A stretch of 64,000 nucleotides of DNA, taken from NCBI RefSeq assembly GCF_003121985.1, contig NZ_QEWP01000021.1, forward strand, positions 1 through 64,000. Direction: 5' to 3'. The first letter of the stretch is position 1. The number at the start of each line of letters is the position of its first letter. Below the pieces are notes generated by a model. The model did not search any database. It saw only the letters and a list, made by a program, of their open reading frames with translations, and had not been told where the DNA came from. This document shows, piece by piece, positions 34,579 through 44,721 of the stretch. Made by a program: the position numbers and the translations under genes. This DNA comes from Marinilabilia rubra (lineage in GTDB: Bacteria; Bacteroidota; Bacteroidia; Bacteroidales; Marinilabiliaceae).

Positions 34579-37500
34579 ATGTTAGAGAAATTACTTCATA
34601 AAAAATCTTTACTCATCACTCTGTTCACCATCCTTGTTATTGGAGGAATAGGGTCATTTTCCGGCTTGAGCAAACTTGAAGACCCCGAGATACCGGTCAA
34701 AGCGGCAGTGGTGATTACGCCTTACCCCGGAGCCTCGGCTGAAGAAGTGGATCTTGAAGTGACCGAGCCCATGGAAGAAGCCATTCAGAAGCTCGAAAAC
34801 ATAGATTTTATAGAATCCCGCTCTCTGCCCGGGATGTCCCAAATAACCGTCACATTGGAAGGATATGTTACAACTGCCGAATTGCCGCAGATATGGGATC
34901 ACTTGCGTCGTAAAGTCCATGATGCCCGGTCTTCACTGCCTCAGGGGGCAAGTGAGCCCATTGTCAATGACGACTTTGGTGATGTATACGGCATTTTCAT
35001 GTCCATCAGCAGCGATGGTTACTCTTACCAGGAGCTGAGTGATTACACCGATTTTCTGAAGCAGGAAATTCTGGAAGTAAAAGGGGTCAAACGCATTGAA
35101 GTGATCGGCCGGCAAACCGAGGTAGTCAACATCGCTTTCTCAGCAGAAGAATTTGCTCATCTGGGAATAAACCCGATGGCCATTGTACAAACACTCAACG
35201 ATGAAGGAGAAGTAGTAGATGCCGGATCTGTTGTATCAGGTGCTGAGCGTATTCGGCTAAATGTAGGCACCAAATTAAGATCTCTGAAGGAGGTTCAGGA
35301 TCTGAATATTTTCACCCATGATGGCAGAAGCTTTCGGTTGGGGGATATCGCCGATATTTCCAAAGGTTTTTATCGCCCCAGACAAAGCGGATTAACCTTT
35401 AATTCCATGCCGGCTCTGGGTTTAGCCATTGCCATGGAATCGGGCGATAACATCATCAAACTGGGTGAGCGGGTAGATGTCAGACTGACTGAATTGAAGG
35501 CAGAAATCCCCATCGGAATTGAGGTTCATAAAATCTACGACCAGCCATCAAAAGTACAAACAGCGATCAGCGATTTCTCCATAAACTTACTGGAATCGGT
35601 ACTCATTGTTATTGTGGTCCTGTTGATAGCAATGGGATTCAGAGCGGGGTTACTCATTGCCAGCAGTCTGGTGTTCACCATTCTCAGTACTTTTATCGTC
35701 ATGGGCTTCATGAATATGACGCTCGACAAGGTCTCTCTGGCAGCCATTATTATTGCTATGGGGATGTTGGTGGACAATGCCATTGTGGTGGTAGACGGCA
35801 TTCTGGCCGACATGCAAAAAGGCATTGAACGGCACAAGGCATTTGTACTGGCGGCCAAACAAAATGCCCTGCCACTTATCGGAGCAACCGTCATCGCCAT
35901 ACTGGCATTCATGCCACTGGCTTTTAACACCACCGCTGCCGGTGAGTTTATGAAACCATTATTCTATGTATTGGCCATTTCGCTCACTATGAGCTGGGTA
36001 CTGGCCATGATTCAGGCCCCTTTTATGGCATCCCTGTTTTACCGTAAAGATAACCCCCACAAGAAGCAGGGCGAAAATCAGGAAGACATCTATTCCGGTG
36101 GGTTTTATCGTTTCTTCAAAAAAACCATCCGGTTTGCCCTGTGGCACAAATCGCTGGTAGCAGCTGCAACAATTGTTATACTGGTGATTTCTTTCTGGGC
36201 ATTTCGCTTTATTAATAAAGATTTCTTTCCGGTAGCCAAATACAATCAATTCATGGTTGAATACCACCTGCCCGACGGAACCGATATTTACCAGGTAGAA
36301 AAAGATCTGGCCCAGATTCAGAAAACCCTTCTTACATGGGATGAAGTCACCAAAGTAACGAGTGCTTTGGGCAGTTCCCCGGTTCGTTATACTCTGTCGC
36401 GGCCCATGAACAGTTTCAATCCCGGCTATGGCGAACTAATTGTGGAAACACACACCTTTGACGAAGCCATGGTTTTAATAGAGCGAATTGAAAAAGAAAT
36501 CGGTAAAGAATACCCCAATGCCACGATAAGATGTCGCCAATATTCTTCCATCGGAGGAGATTATAAGATCCAGGCTATGTTCTCAGGCCCGGATCCCGGG
36601 ATATTGAGAAATCTTGCAGAAAAAGCCAAAGATATAATGGCGCAAGAGCCCACAGCCATTTTCGTCAACGACAACTGGGGTAACAAAGTAAAAAATCTGA
36701 TTCCTGTTTACGCCCCTGAAAAAGCAAGACCCCTTAACATTTCCAGAAGTTCTATGGCCTCTGCCCTTTCAATTGCTTCGGAAGGAATGCCGGTCGGCAC
36801 ATATTACGAAGATGACACGCAACTGCCCATGGTTCTGAAACTGGCTCCATCCCTTTCAGAAAATCCTTCTGATATCGGATCGGTTCCTGTTTGGGGCAAT
36901 TATTCGCAAAGCAGCGTGCCTTTGGGACAAATAACCGACTCTCTGAGTCTTGAAGGGCGAAACTACCTCATTTGTCGTTACAACGGAATCAGAGCCATCA
37001 AGGCCCAGTGTGACCCCGTTAGAGGCAAGACAGCGCCCCAGGTAATGGAAAAAATAAAAGGCAAAATTGAAGCCATCGATTTGCCCGAAGGTTACAAGCT
37101 GGATTGGGAAGGCGAGATAAAGGCTAACAAAACAGCCAACCAGGCCCTTGCACAGAATTTACCACTGGCCTTGTTGCTGATGGTGCTCATTACCATTGCG
37201 CTGTTTAATAACTTCAGACAACCGGCTCTAATATTCCTGATCGTTCCGCTGGCCTTCATCGGAATCATTGCAGGTTTCCTGATTACGCGTCTCAATTTTG
37301 GCTTTTTGGCCATTATCGGAGGGCTCGGACTGATTGGGATGATGATTAAGAACTCGGTTGTACTGCTTGATCAGATCAATATTGACATCAACAGCGGAAA
37401 AGATAAACTCACCGCTATCATTGGCGCCACTGTTTCAAGGGTACGCCCGGTGATGATGGCCTCCCTCACTACCATTTTGGGTATGTTCCCATTGGTGTTT

Positions 37501-37650
37501 GATGAAATGTTCCAGGGAATGGCCGTCGCCATAATGTTTGGTTTACTTTTCGGAACAGTCATCACACTCATAATTGTCCCCGTACTTTATGCCGTTTTCT
37601 ATAAAGTAAATACACGCTCTTTGTCACATCATGACGAGGATAAAAAATAA
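34579..37650 (+). CDS. RND efflux permease, HAE1/AcrB-type
   Basis: This inner-membrane proton-driven exporter has 1023 residues, the normal AcrB-like length, with 12 membrane segments and two large periplasmic loops. The first segment lies at about residues 12-30. The central transmembrane block carries GMLVDNAIVVVDGI, which contains the proton-relay aspartates of segment 4. The second half has GGLGLIGMMIKNSVVLLDQI. The periplasmic start PYPGASAEEVDLEVTEPMEEAI is typical of the family. Substrates cannot be predicted from sequence. It is 12 bp from the adaptor upstream and 13 bp from the TolC-like gene downstream. Confidence 0.95.
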   Translation: MLEKLLHKKSLLITLFTILVIGGIGSFSGLSKLEDPEIPVKAAVVITPYPGASAEEVDLEVTEPMEEAIQKLENIDFIESRSLPGMSQITVTLEGYVTTAELPQIWDHLRRKVHDARSSLPQGASEPIVNDDFGDVYGIFMSISSDGYSYQELSDYTDFLKQEILEVKGVKRIEVIGRQTEVVNIAFSAEEFAHLGINPMAIVQTLNDEGEVVDAGSVVSGAERIRLNVGTKLRSLKEVQDLNIFTHDGRSFRLGDIADISKGFYRPRQSGLTFNSMPALGLAIAMESGDNIIKLGERVDVRLTELKAEIPIGIEVHKIYDQPSKVQTAISDFSINLLESVLIVIVVLLIAMGFRAGLLIASSLVFTILSTFIVMGFMNMTLDKVSLAAIIIAMGMLVDNAIVVVDGILADMQKGIERHKAFVLAAKQNALPLIGATVIAILAFMPLAFNTTAAGEFMKPLFYVLAISLTMSWVLAMIQAPFMASLFYRKDNPHKKQGENQEDIYSGGFYRFFKKTIRFALWHKSLVAAATIVILVISFWAFRFINKDFFPVAKYNQFMVEYHLPDGTDIYQVEKDLAQIQKTLLTWDEVTKVTSALGSSPVRYTLSRPMNSFNPGYGELIVETHTFDEAMVLIERIEKEIGKEYPNATIRCRQYSSIGGDYKIQAMFSGPDPGILRNLAEKAKDIMAQEPTAIFVNDNWGNKVKNLIPVYAPEKARPLNISRSSMASALSIASEGMPVGTYYEDDTQLPMVLKLAPSLSENPSDIGSVPVWGNYSQSSVPLGQITDSLSLEGRNYLICRYNGIRAIKAQCDPVRGKTAPQVMEKIKGKIEAIDLPEGYKLDWEGEIKANKTANQALAQNLPLALLLMVLITIALFNNFRQPALIFLIVPLAFIGIIAGFLITRLNFGFLAIIGGLGLIGMMIKNSVVLLDQINIDINSGKDKLTAIIGATVSRVRPVMMASLTTILGMFPLVFDEMFQGMAVAIMFGLLFGTVITLIIVPVLYAVFYKVNTRSLSHHDEDKK

Positions 37651-37662
37651 AATTGATTAGAA

Positions 37663-38955
37663 ATGATGCTGAAAAATACAATATATATATCACTGGTCAC
37701 GATTTTATTATCAGGATCGGGATTTGCCCAGACCCCGCTAACGCTTGAGAAGTGCAGAAACGAGGCATTGGCCAACAACAAGCAAATTCAGTCATCGGGG
37801 CTTCAGGTAAAAAAAGCTGAGGCCTCCGTAAAAGAAGCCGGAACCGCCTATCTACCATCGATCGATGGTAGCGGAAGTGCCATGTATATCCCCAATCTGG
37901 AGGAACTAAAGCAATTTGGATTTGATCGTGAAAGCCTGGAACTTTACCAGGCTCAGATAACGGCACAGCAAGCGATTTATGCCGGAGGAAAAGTGAGACT
38001 TTCCAATAAAATGGCTCAAAAAGGGGTGGAAATTGCCAAAAATGCCCAGGTTAAACAAAACGCCGAGATCATTTTACAAACCGATAAAGCTTACTGGAAC
38101 CTGGTGGCCATGCAGGAACAGAAAAAAGTGGTTGACCGTTACACCGAAGCTCTGGACTCTCTGGAAGAGCAATTGCAAGCCAGTTATGATCTGGGCCTGA
38201 TTCCTAAAAGTGAAATTTTGCAGGTGAGGGTAAAGAAAAATGAAGCGGAAGTCACTGCCATTGAAGTCAAAAATGCCATAAGGTTATTACAGATGAATCT
38301 TGCCCAAACAATAGGTCGCCCTCTTGATGAGGCAATTGTTGCCTCCCAGGAGCCGATACTCACGCAAAAAAAGACAAGAAACAAGAATAACACCTCCGAT
38401 GAGGGGGCCGGCAACCGTCCTGAAATAAAAATTCTGAAGAATAGGGTTGATCTGGCAAGAATGGAGAAAAAACTCACACGTGCCGATTATCTTCCACAGA
38501 TCGGAGCCCAGGTAAGCTACGGCTATCTGGAAGCTCCTGACATTTCCCCCGGTTCATGGCAACTCAACGCCGGCGCCAGCCTGTCTATCCCCATAATTCA
38601 CTGGCGGGAGAAAAAACACAAAACTCAAAAAGCCGAAATCAGCCAACAAATGGCTAAATTAGAGCTCCAAAATACCAGAGAGCTGGTCAATCTCGAAATC
38701 AGTCAGACCCGTCTGAAGCTTGAGGAAAGTACCGAGAAAATCCAGTTGGCCCGGAGGAATCTGGCCGAAGCCACTGAATCACTCTCTGAGGTTGAGATTA
38801 GCTATAATGCGGGATTAAATACCATTACCGACCTGCTCAACGCACAGGCAGCCCATCAAAGAGCGCGGGCCTCTCTGGTGCAGGCCAGGTCGGATTATCA
38901 GATTTTTAAAGCATCCTGGATGAAAGCCACAGGAAAGCTTGGAGTTACCAATTAA
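37663..38955 (+). CDS. TolC-family outer-membrane efflux channel
   Basis: This is the outer-membrane exit duct for the adjacent RND pump. The 430-residue protein has a signal peptide ending GFAQT and two homologous halves. Each half has long helices (for example SSGLQVKKAEASVKEAGTAY and RRNLAEATESLSEVEISYNAGLNTI) and a short strand region. The C-terminal YNAGLNTITDLLNAQAAHQRARASLV segment is a hallmark of the family. No lipobox is present. It sits between the permease gene and a LytS-like kinase gene in the same operon. Confidence 0.93.
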   Translation: MMLKNTIYISLVTILLSGSGFAQTPLTLEKCRNEALANNKQIQSSGLQVKKAEASVKEAGTAYLPSIDGSGSAMYIPNLEELKQFGFDRESLELYQAQITAQQAIYAGGKVRLSNKMAQKGVEIAKNAQVKQNAEIILQTDKAYWNLVAMQEQKKVVDRYTEALDSLEEQLQASYDLGLIPKSEILQVRVKKNEAEVTAIEVKNAIRLLQMNLAQTIGRPLDEAIVASQEPILTQKKTRNKNNTSDEGAGNRPEIKILKNRVDLARMEKKLTRADYLPQIGAQVSYGYLEAPDISPGSWQLNAGASLSIPIIHWREKKHKTQKAEISQQMAKLELQNTRELVNLEISQTRLKLEESTEKIQLARRNLAEATESLSEVEISYNAGLNTITDLLNAQAAHQRARASLVQARSDYQIFKASWMKATGKLGVTN

Positions 38956-38966
38956 AGCCATGTTGA

Positions 38967-40055
38967 ATGACCAAAAGAAACCTCAAATATCATTCATGTT
39001 TTGACAAAGATCAGATGCCAAAAAAAATTGCTTTATACAAGCGGCTCATCGCTGAAATTCTGGCATCTGTGTTTTTCACGTTTCTCATAGTGATCATCAA
39101 TCAGAATACAACCCTGGATGAAGTAAAGATTCCGGGGGTATTTTTCAGCATTTTGGTATTTGTATTTCTAAGTGAGGGCATCTTCATCTTTGATTCACTG
39201 ATTGCAAGAAAGTATCCATGGCACGAAGCTTTAAGAAAAAGAGTGGCCTCCCTTTTAGTTTTCGCCCTGCTTTGGCTGGGGATTACCGGAGTATTGGCCA
39301 CCCTGGCACGGCCTTATTTTGACATCAATCATAAACCGGGAGAACAAGTTGACTTTGTGCTGGGACTCACCATCCTGGTATTATTCATTACCATTTACGT
39401 TTTTGCTCTCATTGCGTCAAACTACCATAAAACACTCAGGTTTTTTATTCTTGAGAATGAAAAGCTGCGTCAGGAAAAGTTAAAAATGGACTATTTTGCC
39501 CTTCAGGATCAGCTCAATCCTCATTTTCTTTTTAACAACCTTAGTACCTTAATGGCTATCATACCAGATAATCCTCAAAAAGCGCTCTCTTTTACTGAAA
39601 ATTTCACGGATGTTTACCGCTACGTTCTAAAAAGTTCAAAACACAAACTGGTAACCCTTCGGGATGAAGCAACTTTTATCCAATCCTATCTTGGCCTTCA
39701 CAAAGAGCGACTTGGAGACGGCTTCAGCTATGCCATGGAAACAACAGAAGAAGATACCTCAAAACTGCTGCCTCCTTTAAGTTTACAGTACCTTGTTGAA
39801 AATGCCATCAAGCACAACATAGCCACAGAAACCAGGCCACTGGCGATTTCAATTTCAACGGCCGGCAACCGGTTAATGGTTTCCAATAACTATCAGCCCA
39901 AAACCTCGACTTATTCTACCAACACAGGTCTCGACAATCTGAGAAAGAGATATGAGTATCTTGCCTTAAAGGATCAGGTAGAAATCATTAATGCCAGTGA
40001 TACATTTACGGTCTCCATCCCTTTAATAGACAAAAATCAAGGATATGGATTATAA
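38967..40055 (+). CDS. LytS-family sensor histidine kinase
   Basis: This is an inner-membrane sensor kinase of the YehU/LytS (His_kinase, PF06580) type, 362 residues. Four hydrophobic segments lie between about residues 25 and 155. The His_kinase domain follows: ALQDQLNPHFLFNNLSTLMAII carries the conserved phospho-accepting His. LSLQYLVENAIKHNI is the N-box, and the ATPase domain is short, with a TNTGLDNLRKRYEYL G-box. The gene is 11 bp after the TolC gene and overlaps the LytTR regulator gene by 11 bp. It probably controls the efflux operon. A start at 39015 (MPKKIALY) is an alternative. Confidence 0.92.
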   Translation: MTKRNLKYHSCFDKDQMPKKIALYKRLIAEILASVFFTFLIVIINQNTTLDEVKIPGVFFSILVFVFLSEGIFIFDSLIARKYPWHEALRKRVASLLVFALLWLGITGVLATLARPYFDINHKPGEQVDFVLGLTILVLFITIYVFALIASNYHKTLRFFILENEKLRQEKLKMDYFALQDQLNPHFLFNNLSTLMAIIPDNPQKALSFTENFTDVYRYVLKSSKHKLVTLRDEATFIQSYLGLHKERLGDGFSYAMETTEEDTSKLLPPLSLQYLVENAIKHNIATETRPLAISISTAGNRLMVSNNYQPKTSTYSTNTGLDNLRKRYEYLALKDQVEIINASDTFTVSIPLIDKNQGYGL

Positions 40056-40836
40056 AATATTAATAGTAGAAGACGAGCCTCTGCTTTCTGCGGCTTTGCG
40101 AACAAAAGTTGAAACCCTCCGTCCTGAATGGAATGTTGAAGAAGAACTGAGAACTGTAGCAGACACAGTAGACTGGATTAAGTCAAATCCGGGACCTGCT
40201 CTCATTTTTATGGACATTCAACTGGCCGATGGGGTTTGCTTTTCCATTTTCGAGCAGGTTGATGTCACCAACAAAGGCATTATTTTCACCACGGCTTATG
40301 ACGAGTATGCAATAGAAGCTTTTGATGTAAACAGCATTGCCTATTTGCTAAAACCCATAAAAACAGATGCCTTAAAACAGGTTTTTCAAAAAGTTGACAA
40401 GGTGATTGAGATCATGAACCAACAGTTCAATCTGGCCCCCTCTATCGACTACAGCAAACTGGCTGAAGAGGTGAGCAACCTTCAAAACAAATACCGTAAG
40501 CGAATGATGGTATCGCGCGGAGATGGCTACAAGCAAGTACCGGTTGACGAAATTGCCTTCTTTTCAGTCGATGAAAAGCTGACTCAGGCCACAACATTTA
40601 AACAAAAAGAATACATTGTGGATGTCACCCTCGGCGATCTGGAAAAAGAATTAAATCCGGAAGTTTTTTTCAGGGTTAACCGACAGTTCATCATTAACAT
40701 TGATGCAATAGAAAAAGTGGAGCATTATTTTGGCAGCAAATTATTCATAAAACTGCTGCCTAATCTAAATCCCGCCCGTAAAGTAATTGTGAGCAGAGAC
40801 AAAGCCTCACAGGTTAAACAATGGTTGAATCAATAA
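40045..40836 (+). CDS. LytTR-type response regulator
   Basis: A 263-residue DNA-binding response regulator. The receiver has the acidic pair VEDEP near residues 9-10, the phospho-Asp in LIFMDIQLADG near residue 57, and the Lys in LLKPIKTDAL. The C-terminal LytTR domain begins about residue 155 (KRMMVSRGDGYKQVPVDEIAFFSVDEKLT) and includes FFRVNRQFIINIDAIEKVEHYFG. All phosphorelay residues are present. The gene overlaps its kinase gene, so the pair is translationally coupled, and autoregulation of the pump operon is likely. Confidence 0.95.
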   Translation: MDYKILIVEDEPLLSAALRTKVETLRPEWNVEEELRTVADTVDWIKSNPGPALIFMDIQLADGVCFSIFEQVDVTNKGIIFTTAYDEYAIEAFDVNSIAYLLKPIKTDALKQVFQKVDKVIEIMNQQFNLAPSIDYSKLAEEVSNLQNKYRKRMMVSRGDGYKQVPVDEIAFFSVDEKLTQATTFKQKEYIVDVTLGDLEKELNPEVFFRVNRQFIINIDAIEKVEHYFGSKLFIKLLPNLNPARKVIVSRDKASQVKQWLNQ

Positions 40837-41269
40837 TAAAACCAACCGGTTCATCCCCCTAAAGGGGCAACTCATCCTCCTCTTTTCATAATTGGAGATT
40901 TTTTTTTCACTCAGCAATTTCTTAAACCATATCTTTATATAGAACTCATACAATGAAGCCTGTTTCTTTTAGAAGAAGAAGGCAACATGAAAATTAAAAC
41001 AACATGTCAGTAGTGCAATAAAACGAATGTTTGTTTTTGTATGAAGTCTATTTCCTTTTTAACCGGAAAACACTTAAAGGTTGTGTTTTCCGGTTTTTTA
41101 TTCCCACAAACGGGGCTTCATTAAATCCCGCCTGCTAATCAGCATCACTTCAACCTGAGTTATAGTATGACCATCTGCAGTTTTCGGCGGTTGATTGATT
41201 AATCCGAAAAGATAACGATCAATAATCCGAAATTTGAAATCCCATTCTACACATCAAATATTACAGCTC
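40837..41269. other. Intergenic region with possible small transcript
   Basis: About 430 bp. A 14-codon frame starting ATGAAGCCTGTTTC at 40952 encodes MKPVSFRRRRQHEN. It lies about 110 bp before a strong terminator at 41064-41102. No other gene-like feature was seen. Confidence 0.35.
41064..41102 (+). terminator. Strong intrinsic terminator, possibly of a small RNA
   Basis: A 13-bp perfect stem AACCGGAAAACAC with GTGTTTTCCGGTT, a 9-nt loop and a T-tract. It lies about 230 bp after the RND operon end, so it either ends a long 3' UTR or terminates a separate short transcript. Confidence 0.8.
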
Positions 41270-42049
41270 ATGCAAACAATAAAAATTGAATCACGCCTCC
41301 CCGGATTAGGACATTTCCTTAAAAACCTTCCAATTTTTTTTGAGAAAGAAGGTATAACCTTGAAAAAAGGACGTAATGAAATAAAAATATTTGATTACGG
41401 AGAGTTCCGACTTTGTGTAAAAGCCTTTAAGAAAGTGACAATTTTCAATCGTATGATGTATTCATGCTTTCGAAAAACCAAAGCTCAGAGATCCTATGAA
41501 ATTGCCAAAAAACTTCTCCGGAAAGGGATTGATACGCCTCAACCACTTGGTTATATAATTGTCAAAGGGAAATGGGCCATCATCCGCCAAAACTATTATA
41601 TATCAATTTTCAACAACCATCATTTCACACTATCAGATGTGCTCAACGGGAAACACCCGAAAGATCAGGAGCAAATTTTAAAGGAATACGCAGAATGGAT
41701 GGCTCTGGATATTCATCCCAAAGGAATACTTCATGAGGACATGAGCGCCGGAAATGTGTTAATCATTAAAAACGAAAATGGGAATTTCTCATTTTCCTTA
41801 ATTGATCTCAACCGGATAAAAATAAAGAAACGCATATCGCACCGACAGGGAATACGCAATTTGCGAAAAATCAACAACCGACCGTCGGTTTTGGCCTTTC
41901 TTGCCGAGCATTATGCATATGTTGCAAAGGGTAACCCGGGCCGATATGCCTTCTTCCTTATTGGCAGCCAATTACTTTTTGCCCATATGCGCCGCATCAC
42001 TAAAGGTTTTCTTCACAGCCTGGCTCCCAAAAAAGAAATAAGATGCTGA
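41270..42049 (+). CDS. WaaP-like lipopolysaccharide core kinase
   Basis: A 259-residue kinase of the Kdo/WaaP (RIO-like) superfamily. It has the catalytic loop HEDMSAGNVLI (HxDxxxxN form) near residue 163-173, and a metal-binding LIDLNRIK segment that replaces the usual DFG. There is an N-terminal lysine region KAFKKVTIFNRM. Such enzymes phosphorylate lipid A-core sugars in the cytoplasm. Specificity is inferred from family only. The frame can extend to a TTG at 41234, but the ATG at 41270 is preferred because family proteins begin near the first conserved segment. Confidence 0.75.
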   Translation: MQTIKIESRLPGLGHFLKNLPIFFEKEGITLKKGRNEIKIFDYGEFRLCVKAFKKVTIFNRMMYSCFRKTKAQRSYEIAKKLLRKGIDTPQPLGYIIVKGKWAIIRQNYYISIFNNHHFTLSDVLNGKHPKDQEQILKEYAEWMALDIHPKGILHEDMSAGNVLIIKNENGNFSFSLIDLNRIKIKKRISHRQGIRNLRKINNRPSVLAFLAEHYAYVAKGNPGRYAFFLIGSQLLFAHMRRITKGFLHSLAPKKEIRC

Positions 42050-42232
42050 CACCTTTCATCTTCATTATCACACCAGATTATTCAGGTCTTCATCAGCGTT
42101 TTAAAAGTCTTACGTGATAAGATGATTCTTTTCTCCCTTGCACTAAACCCAGGTAAGAGAATCATCTAATTGCACTGAGAGATCAGTTATGATAAACCAT
42201 TAAGCCAACAATACCAGGCGTAAACCCACAAA

Positions 42233-42260
42233 TAAAAAACGGCGGATTGGTATCCGCCGC
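42233..42260 (-). terminator. Intrinsic terminator after glnS
   Basis: On the minus strand GCGGCGGAT pairs with ATCCGCCGT around a short loop and is followed by TTTTTT. Confidence 0.8.
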
Positions 42261-42273
42261 ACCTAATAGGTTA

Positions 42274-43986
42274 TTATTTCTTCTTATTCATCTTGGCCCA
42301 GGTATCACGCAGCTGAACCGTACGGTTGAAAACCAAATGGTCTTCTGTGCTATCCGGGTCTACGCAAAAATAACCGAGTCGCTGAAACTGAAAAGAGTCA
42401 AGCTCTTTGGCGTCTTTCAGTGATGGTTCCACACGACATTTGGTCAAAACTTTCAATGATTCAGGATTAAGGAATTCTTTAAAGTCTTTTTCCTTATGAC
42501 CCGCCGGATCTTCGTCCATAAACAAGCGATCGTATTGACGAACTTCAGCCGGAATACTATGAGTAGCACTTACCCAGTGCAGGGTTCCTTTCACTTTTTT
42601 GCCACTGGTATCACTGCCACTTCGTGTTTGGGGGTCATAAGTACAATAGATTTCTTCAACCTCTCCATTCTCATTTTTCTTAAAATCTTCACACTGGATG
42701 ATGTATCCATTTTTCAAACGAACCTCACGCCCGGGCCCAAGGCGGAAAAATTTCTTAGGAGGTTCCTCCATAAAGTCGTTGCGCTCAATATAAAGCTCAC
42801 GAGTAAAAGGAATTTTACGGCTGCCCTGGCTTTCATCCTCAGGATTATTAATAGCTTCCATCCACTCTACCTGATCTTCGGGATAGTTGGTAAGTACCAA
42901 TTTCACCGGATCTATCACCGCATTTACACGCGGAGCTCTTTTATTGAGATCTTCACGAACACAATGCTCCAGCAATGCCACATCAATGATATTATCACGC
43001 TTGGCAACTCCTACGCGTTCTGCAAAAGCCCTTACCGATTCCGGGGTATACCCGCGCCGACGCAGACCTGAAATGGTTGGCATCCGAGGATCATCCCATC
43101 CGCTTACGATTCCTTTTTGTACCAATTCAAGCAAGCGCCGTTTGCTCATTACTGTGTAATTGATATTCAGGCGGGCAAACTCTATCTGACGTGGTTTACG
43201 TTCAGGTTCCGGTTCACCCTCCAGTATTTGTTCCAGAAACCAGTTATATAACGGGCGGTGCACTTCAAACTCAAGGGTACAAATGGAGTGCGTAATGCCT
43301 TCAATAAAATCACTCTGTCCGTGGGTAAAGTCGTACATTGGGTAAATGCACCACTTATCACCGGTGCGGTGGTGCTCTTTATGAATGACACGGTACATAA
43401 TGGGATCGCGCATATGCATATTAGCAGAGGCCATATCGATCTTAGCCCTTAAAACCCGTTCTCCCTCTTTGAACTCCCCATTCTTCATGCGCATGAAAAG
43501 ATCCAGGTTCTCCTCCGCACTTCGGTCGCGGAACGTACTCTCAACTCCTGGCCTGGTAGGTGTCCCTTTTTGAGCAGCAATTTCATCCGCAGCTTGATCG
43601 TCAACATAAGCTTTTCCGGCCTTAATAAGCTTTACAGCCCACTCAAACAGCTGATCAAAATAATCTGATGCATAATGTTCCTCTCCTTCCCACTCAAAGC
43701 CTAACCAGCGAACATCTTTTTTGATGGAATCCACATATTCAACCTCTTCTTTGGCCGGGTTGGTATCATCAAACCGGAGGTTACATCCACCATTATACTT
43801 TTCGGCCAAACCAAAATTCAAACAAATAGACTTGGCATGCCCAATGTGCAAATAACCATTGGGTTCAGGCGGAAAACGCGTTAAGACTGCGCCACCATTT
43901 TTACCTTCACCGAGGTCTTTATCTATTTCCTGATGAATAAAATTGCCTTTGCCGGCAGGGGCACCCCCTTCTGTAGTACTGCTCAT
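42274..43986 (-). CDS. glnS: Glutaminyl-tRNA synthetase
   Basis: This class I synthetase charges tRNA-Gln directly with glutamine. The 570-residue protein has the normal length for a form without a YqeY extension. It has [18 protein letters not shown] (HIGH motif) near residue 40, [11 protein letters not shown] as the KMSKS-equivalent, and an anticodon-binding region with [18 protein letters not shown]. The N-terminal 15 residues ([13 protein letters not shown]) are low-complexity and probably unstructured. It is transcribed alone, ending in a strong terminator. Confidence 0.97.
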   Translation of the reverse strand: MSSTTEGGAPAGKGNFIHQEIDKDLGEGKNGGAVLTRFPPEPNGYLHIGHAKSICLNFGLAEKYNGGCNLRFDDTNPAKEEVEYVDSIKKDVRWLGFEWEGEEHYASDYFDQLFEWAVKLIKAGKAYVDDQAADEIAAQKGTPTRPGVESTFRDRSAEENLDLFMRMKNGEFKEGERVLRAKIDMASANMHMRDPIMYRVIHKEHHRTGDKWCIYPMYDFTHGQSDFIEGITHSICTLEFEVHRPLYNWFLEQILEGEPEPERKPRQIEFARLNINYTVMSKRRLLELVQKGIVSGWDDPRMPTISGLRRRGYTPESVRAFAERVGVAKRDNIIDVALLEHCVREDLNKRAPRVNAVIDPVKLVLTNYPEDQVEWMEAINNPEDESQGSRKIPFTRELYIERNDFMEEPPKKFFRLGPGREVRLKNGYIIQCEDFKKNENGEVEEIYCTYDPQTRSGSDTSGKKVKGTLHWVSATHSIPAEVRQYDRLFMDEDPAGHKEKDFKEFLNPESLKVLTKCRVEPSLKDAKELDSFQFQRLGYFCVDPDSTEDHLVFNRTVQLRDTWAKMNKKK

Positions 43987-44227
43987 AATTATCAGACTTT
44001 AATATCTTTTATTTGATCACTCCCTGTTTCAGGGATACAAATTTTCTATTCAAAACTAAACAACAAAAATAACGCTTTTTGATGGTTATTAAAACACTCG
44101 GAATGAATGGTTAGATTTTTTAACAGCAGAAAAACAAATAATTGGAAAAACCCTTTAAATAGTAAACTATCAATAAGTTGTCAAACTTTCAGATACCGCC
44201 CGACGCCAACCTGGTAAGATTTAAGTA

Positions 44228-44252
44228 GGGGCTCCTGAAAAAGTCAGCAGCC
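44228..44252. repeat. Family 1 terminal repeat relic
   Basis: GGGGCTCCTGAAAAAGTCAGC resembles the family 1 MITE ends (GGGAGCGCTGAAAAA). It is itself partly palindromic with its right side. No partner end was found. Confidence 0.35.
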
Positions 44253-44568
44253 TCATTTTTATTAAAGCACCCTCAATGTGCTGATGCGTAGACACATAAT
44301 TGTTTCTCAGCAAGCCCCAGGTAAACCGGTCGCATGTTATTAGTGCAAAGAATCGTATTTTCCCAAACTAATTCTTGTTCTATTTTATTTTTTCTTCGTT
44401 AAGCTTTTTCGCCGTAGTTCACTGTGACTGTAAAGCTTTCCTTGAAAAAACATAAAAGTCATCAAACACTATAGTTCGACAAATTAAGGCTCATTGCACC
44501 AGGCAGAAGTTTGAGAGGCAGACGTCAGAAGAAAAAACAGGATGGGTCTGGTCATTCAGCACTTTGAG

Positions 44569-44598
44569 AAAAGGCTGCCTTTTTAGGGCAGCCTTTTC
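44569..44598. terminator. Bidirectional hairpin with A/T flanks
   Basis: AAAAGGCTGCC and GGCAGCCTTTT enclose a short T-rich loop. It lies about 125 bp beyond the 3' end of the secreted-protein gene and could terminate it. Confidence 0.6.
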
Positions 44599-44721
44599 CA
44601 AAAATAACCATTTTAATCAAGTTATGAAAGTATTCCTATAAACCTGTTGCTTAATACTTTTATACTCGCAGAAGACATCAAGTTATCCGCATAAGACAGA
44701 TGCGAAGGAGATAAGCTCAAT

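Larger units (their letters stand above)
43987..44721. other. Long intergenic region with repeat relics
   Basis: About 735 bp without a credible gene. It holds TCCCTGTTTCAGGGA (about 44020-44036), a family 1 inverted-repeat relic at 44228-44252 and the hairpin at 44569-44598. The minus strand of 44228-44460 has short interrupted frames that could be a decayed transposase end, but no family motif could be confirmed. Confidence 0.4.

Noticed and set aside
44228-44460. Possible transposase remnant next to a family 1 end
   Set aside because: Translation on the minus strand gives only short interrupted frames without a catalytic motif. A decayed IS is possible but unsupported.
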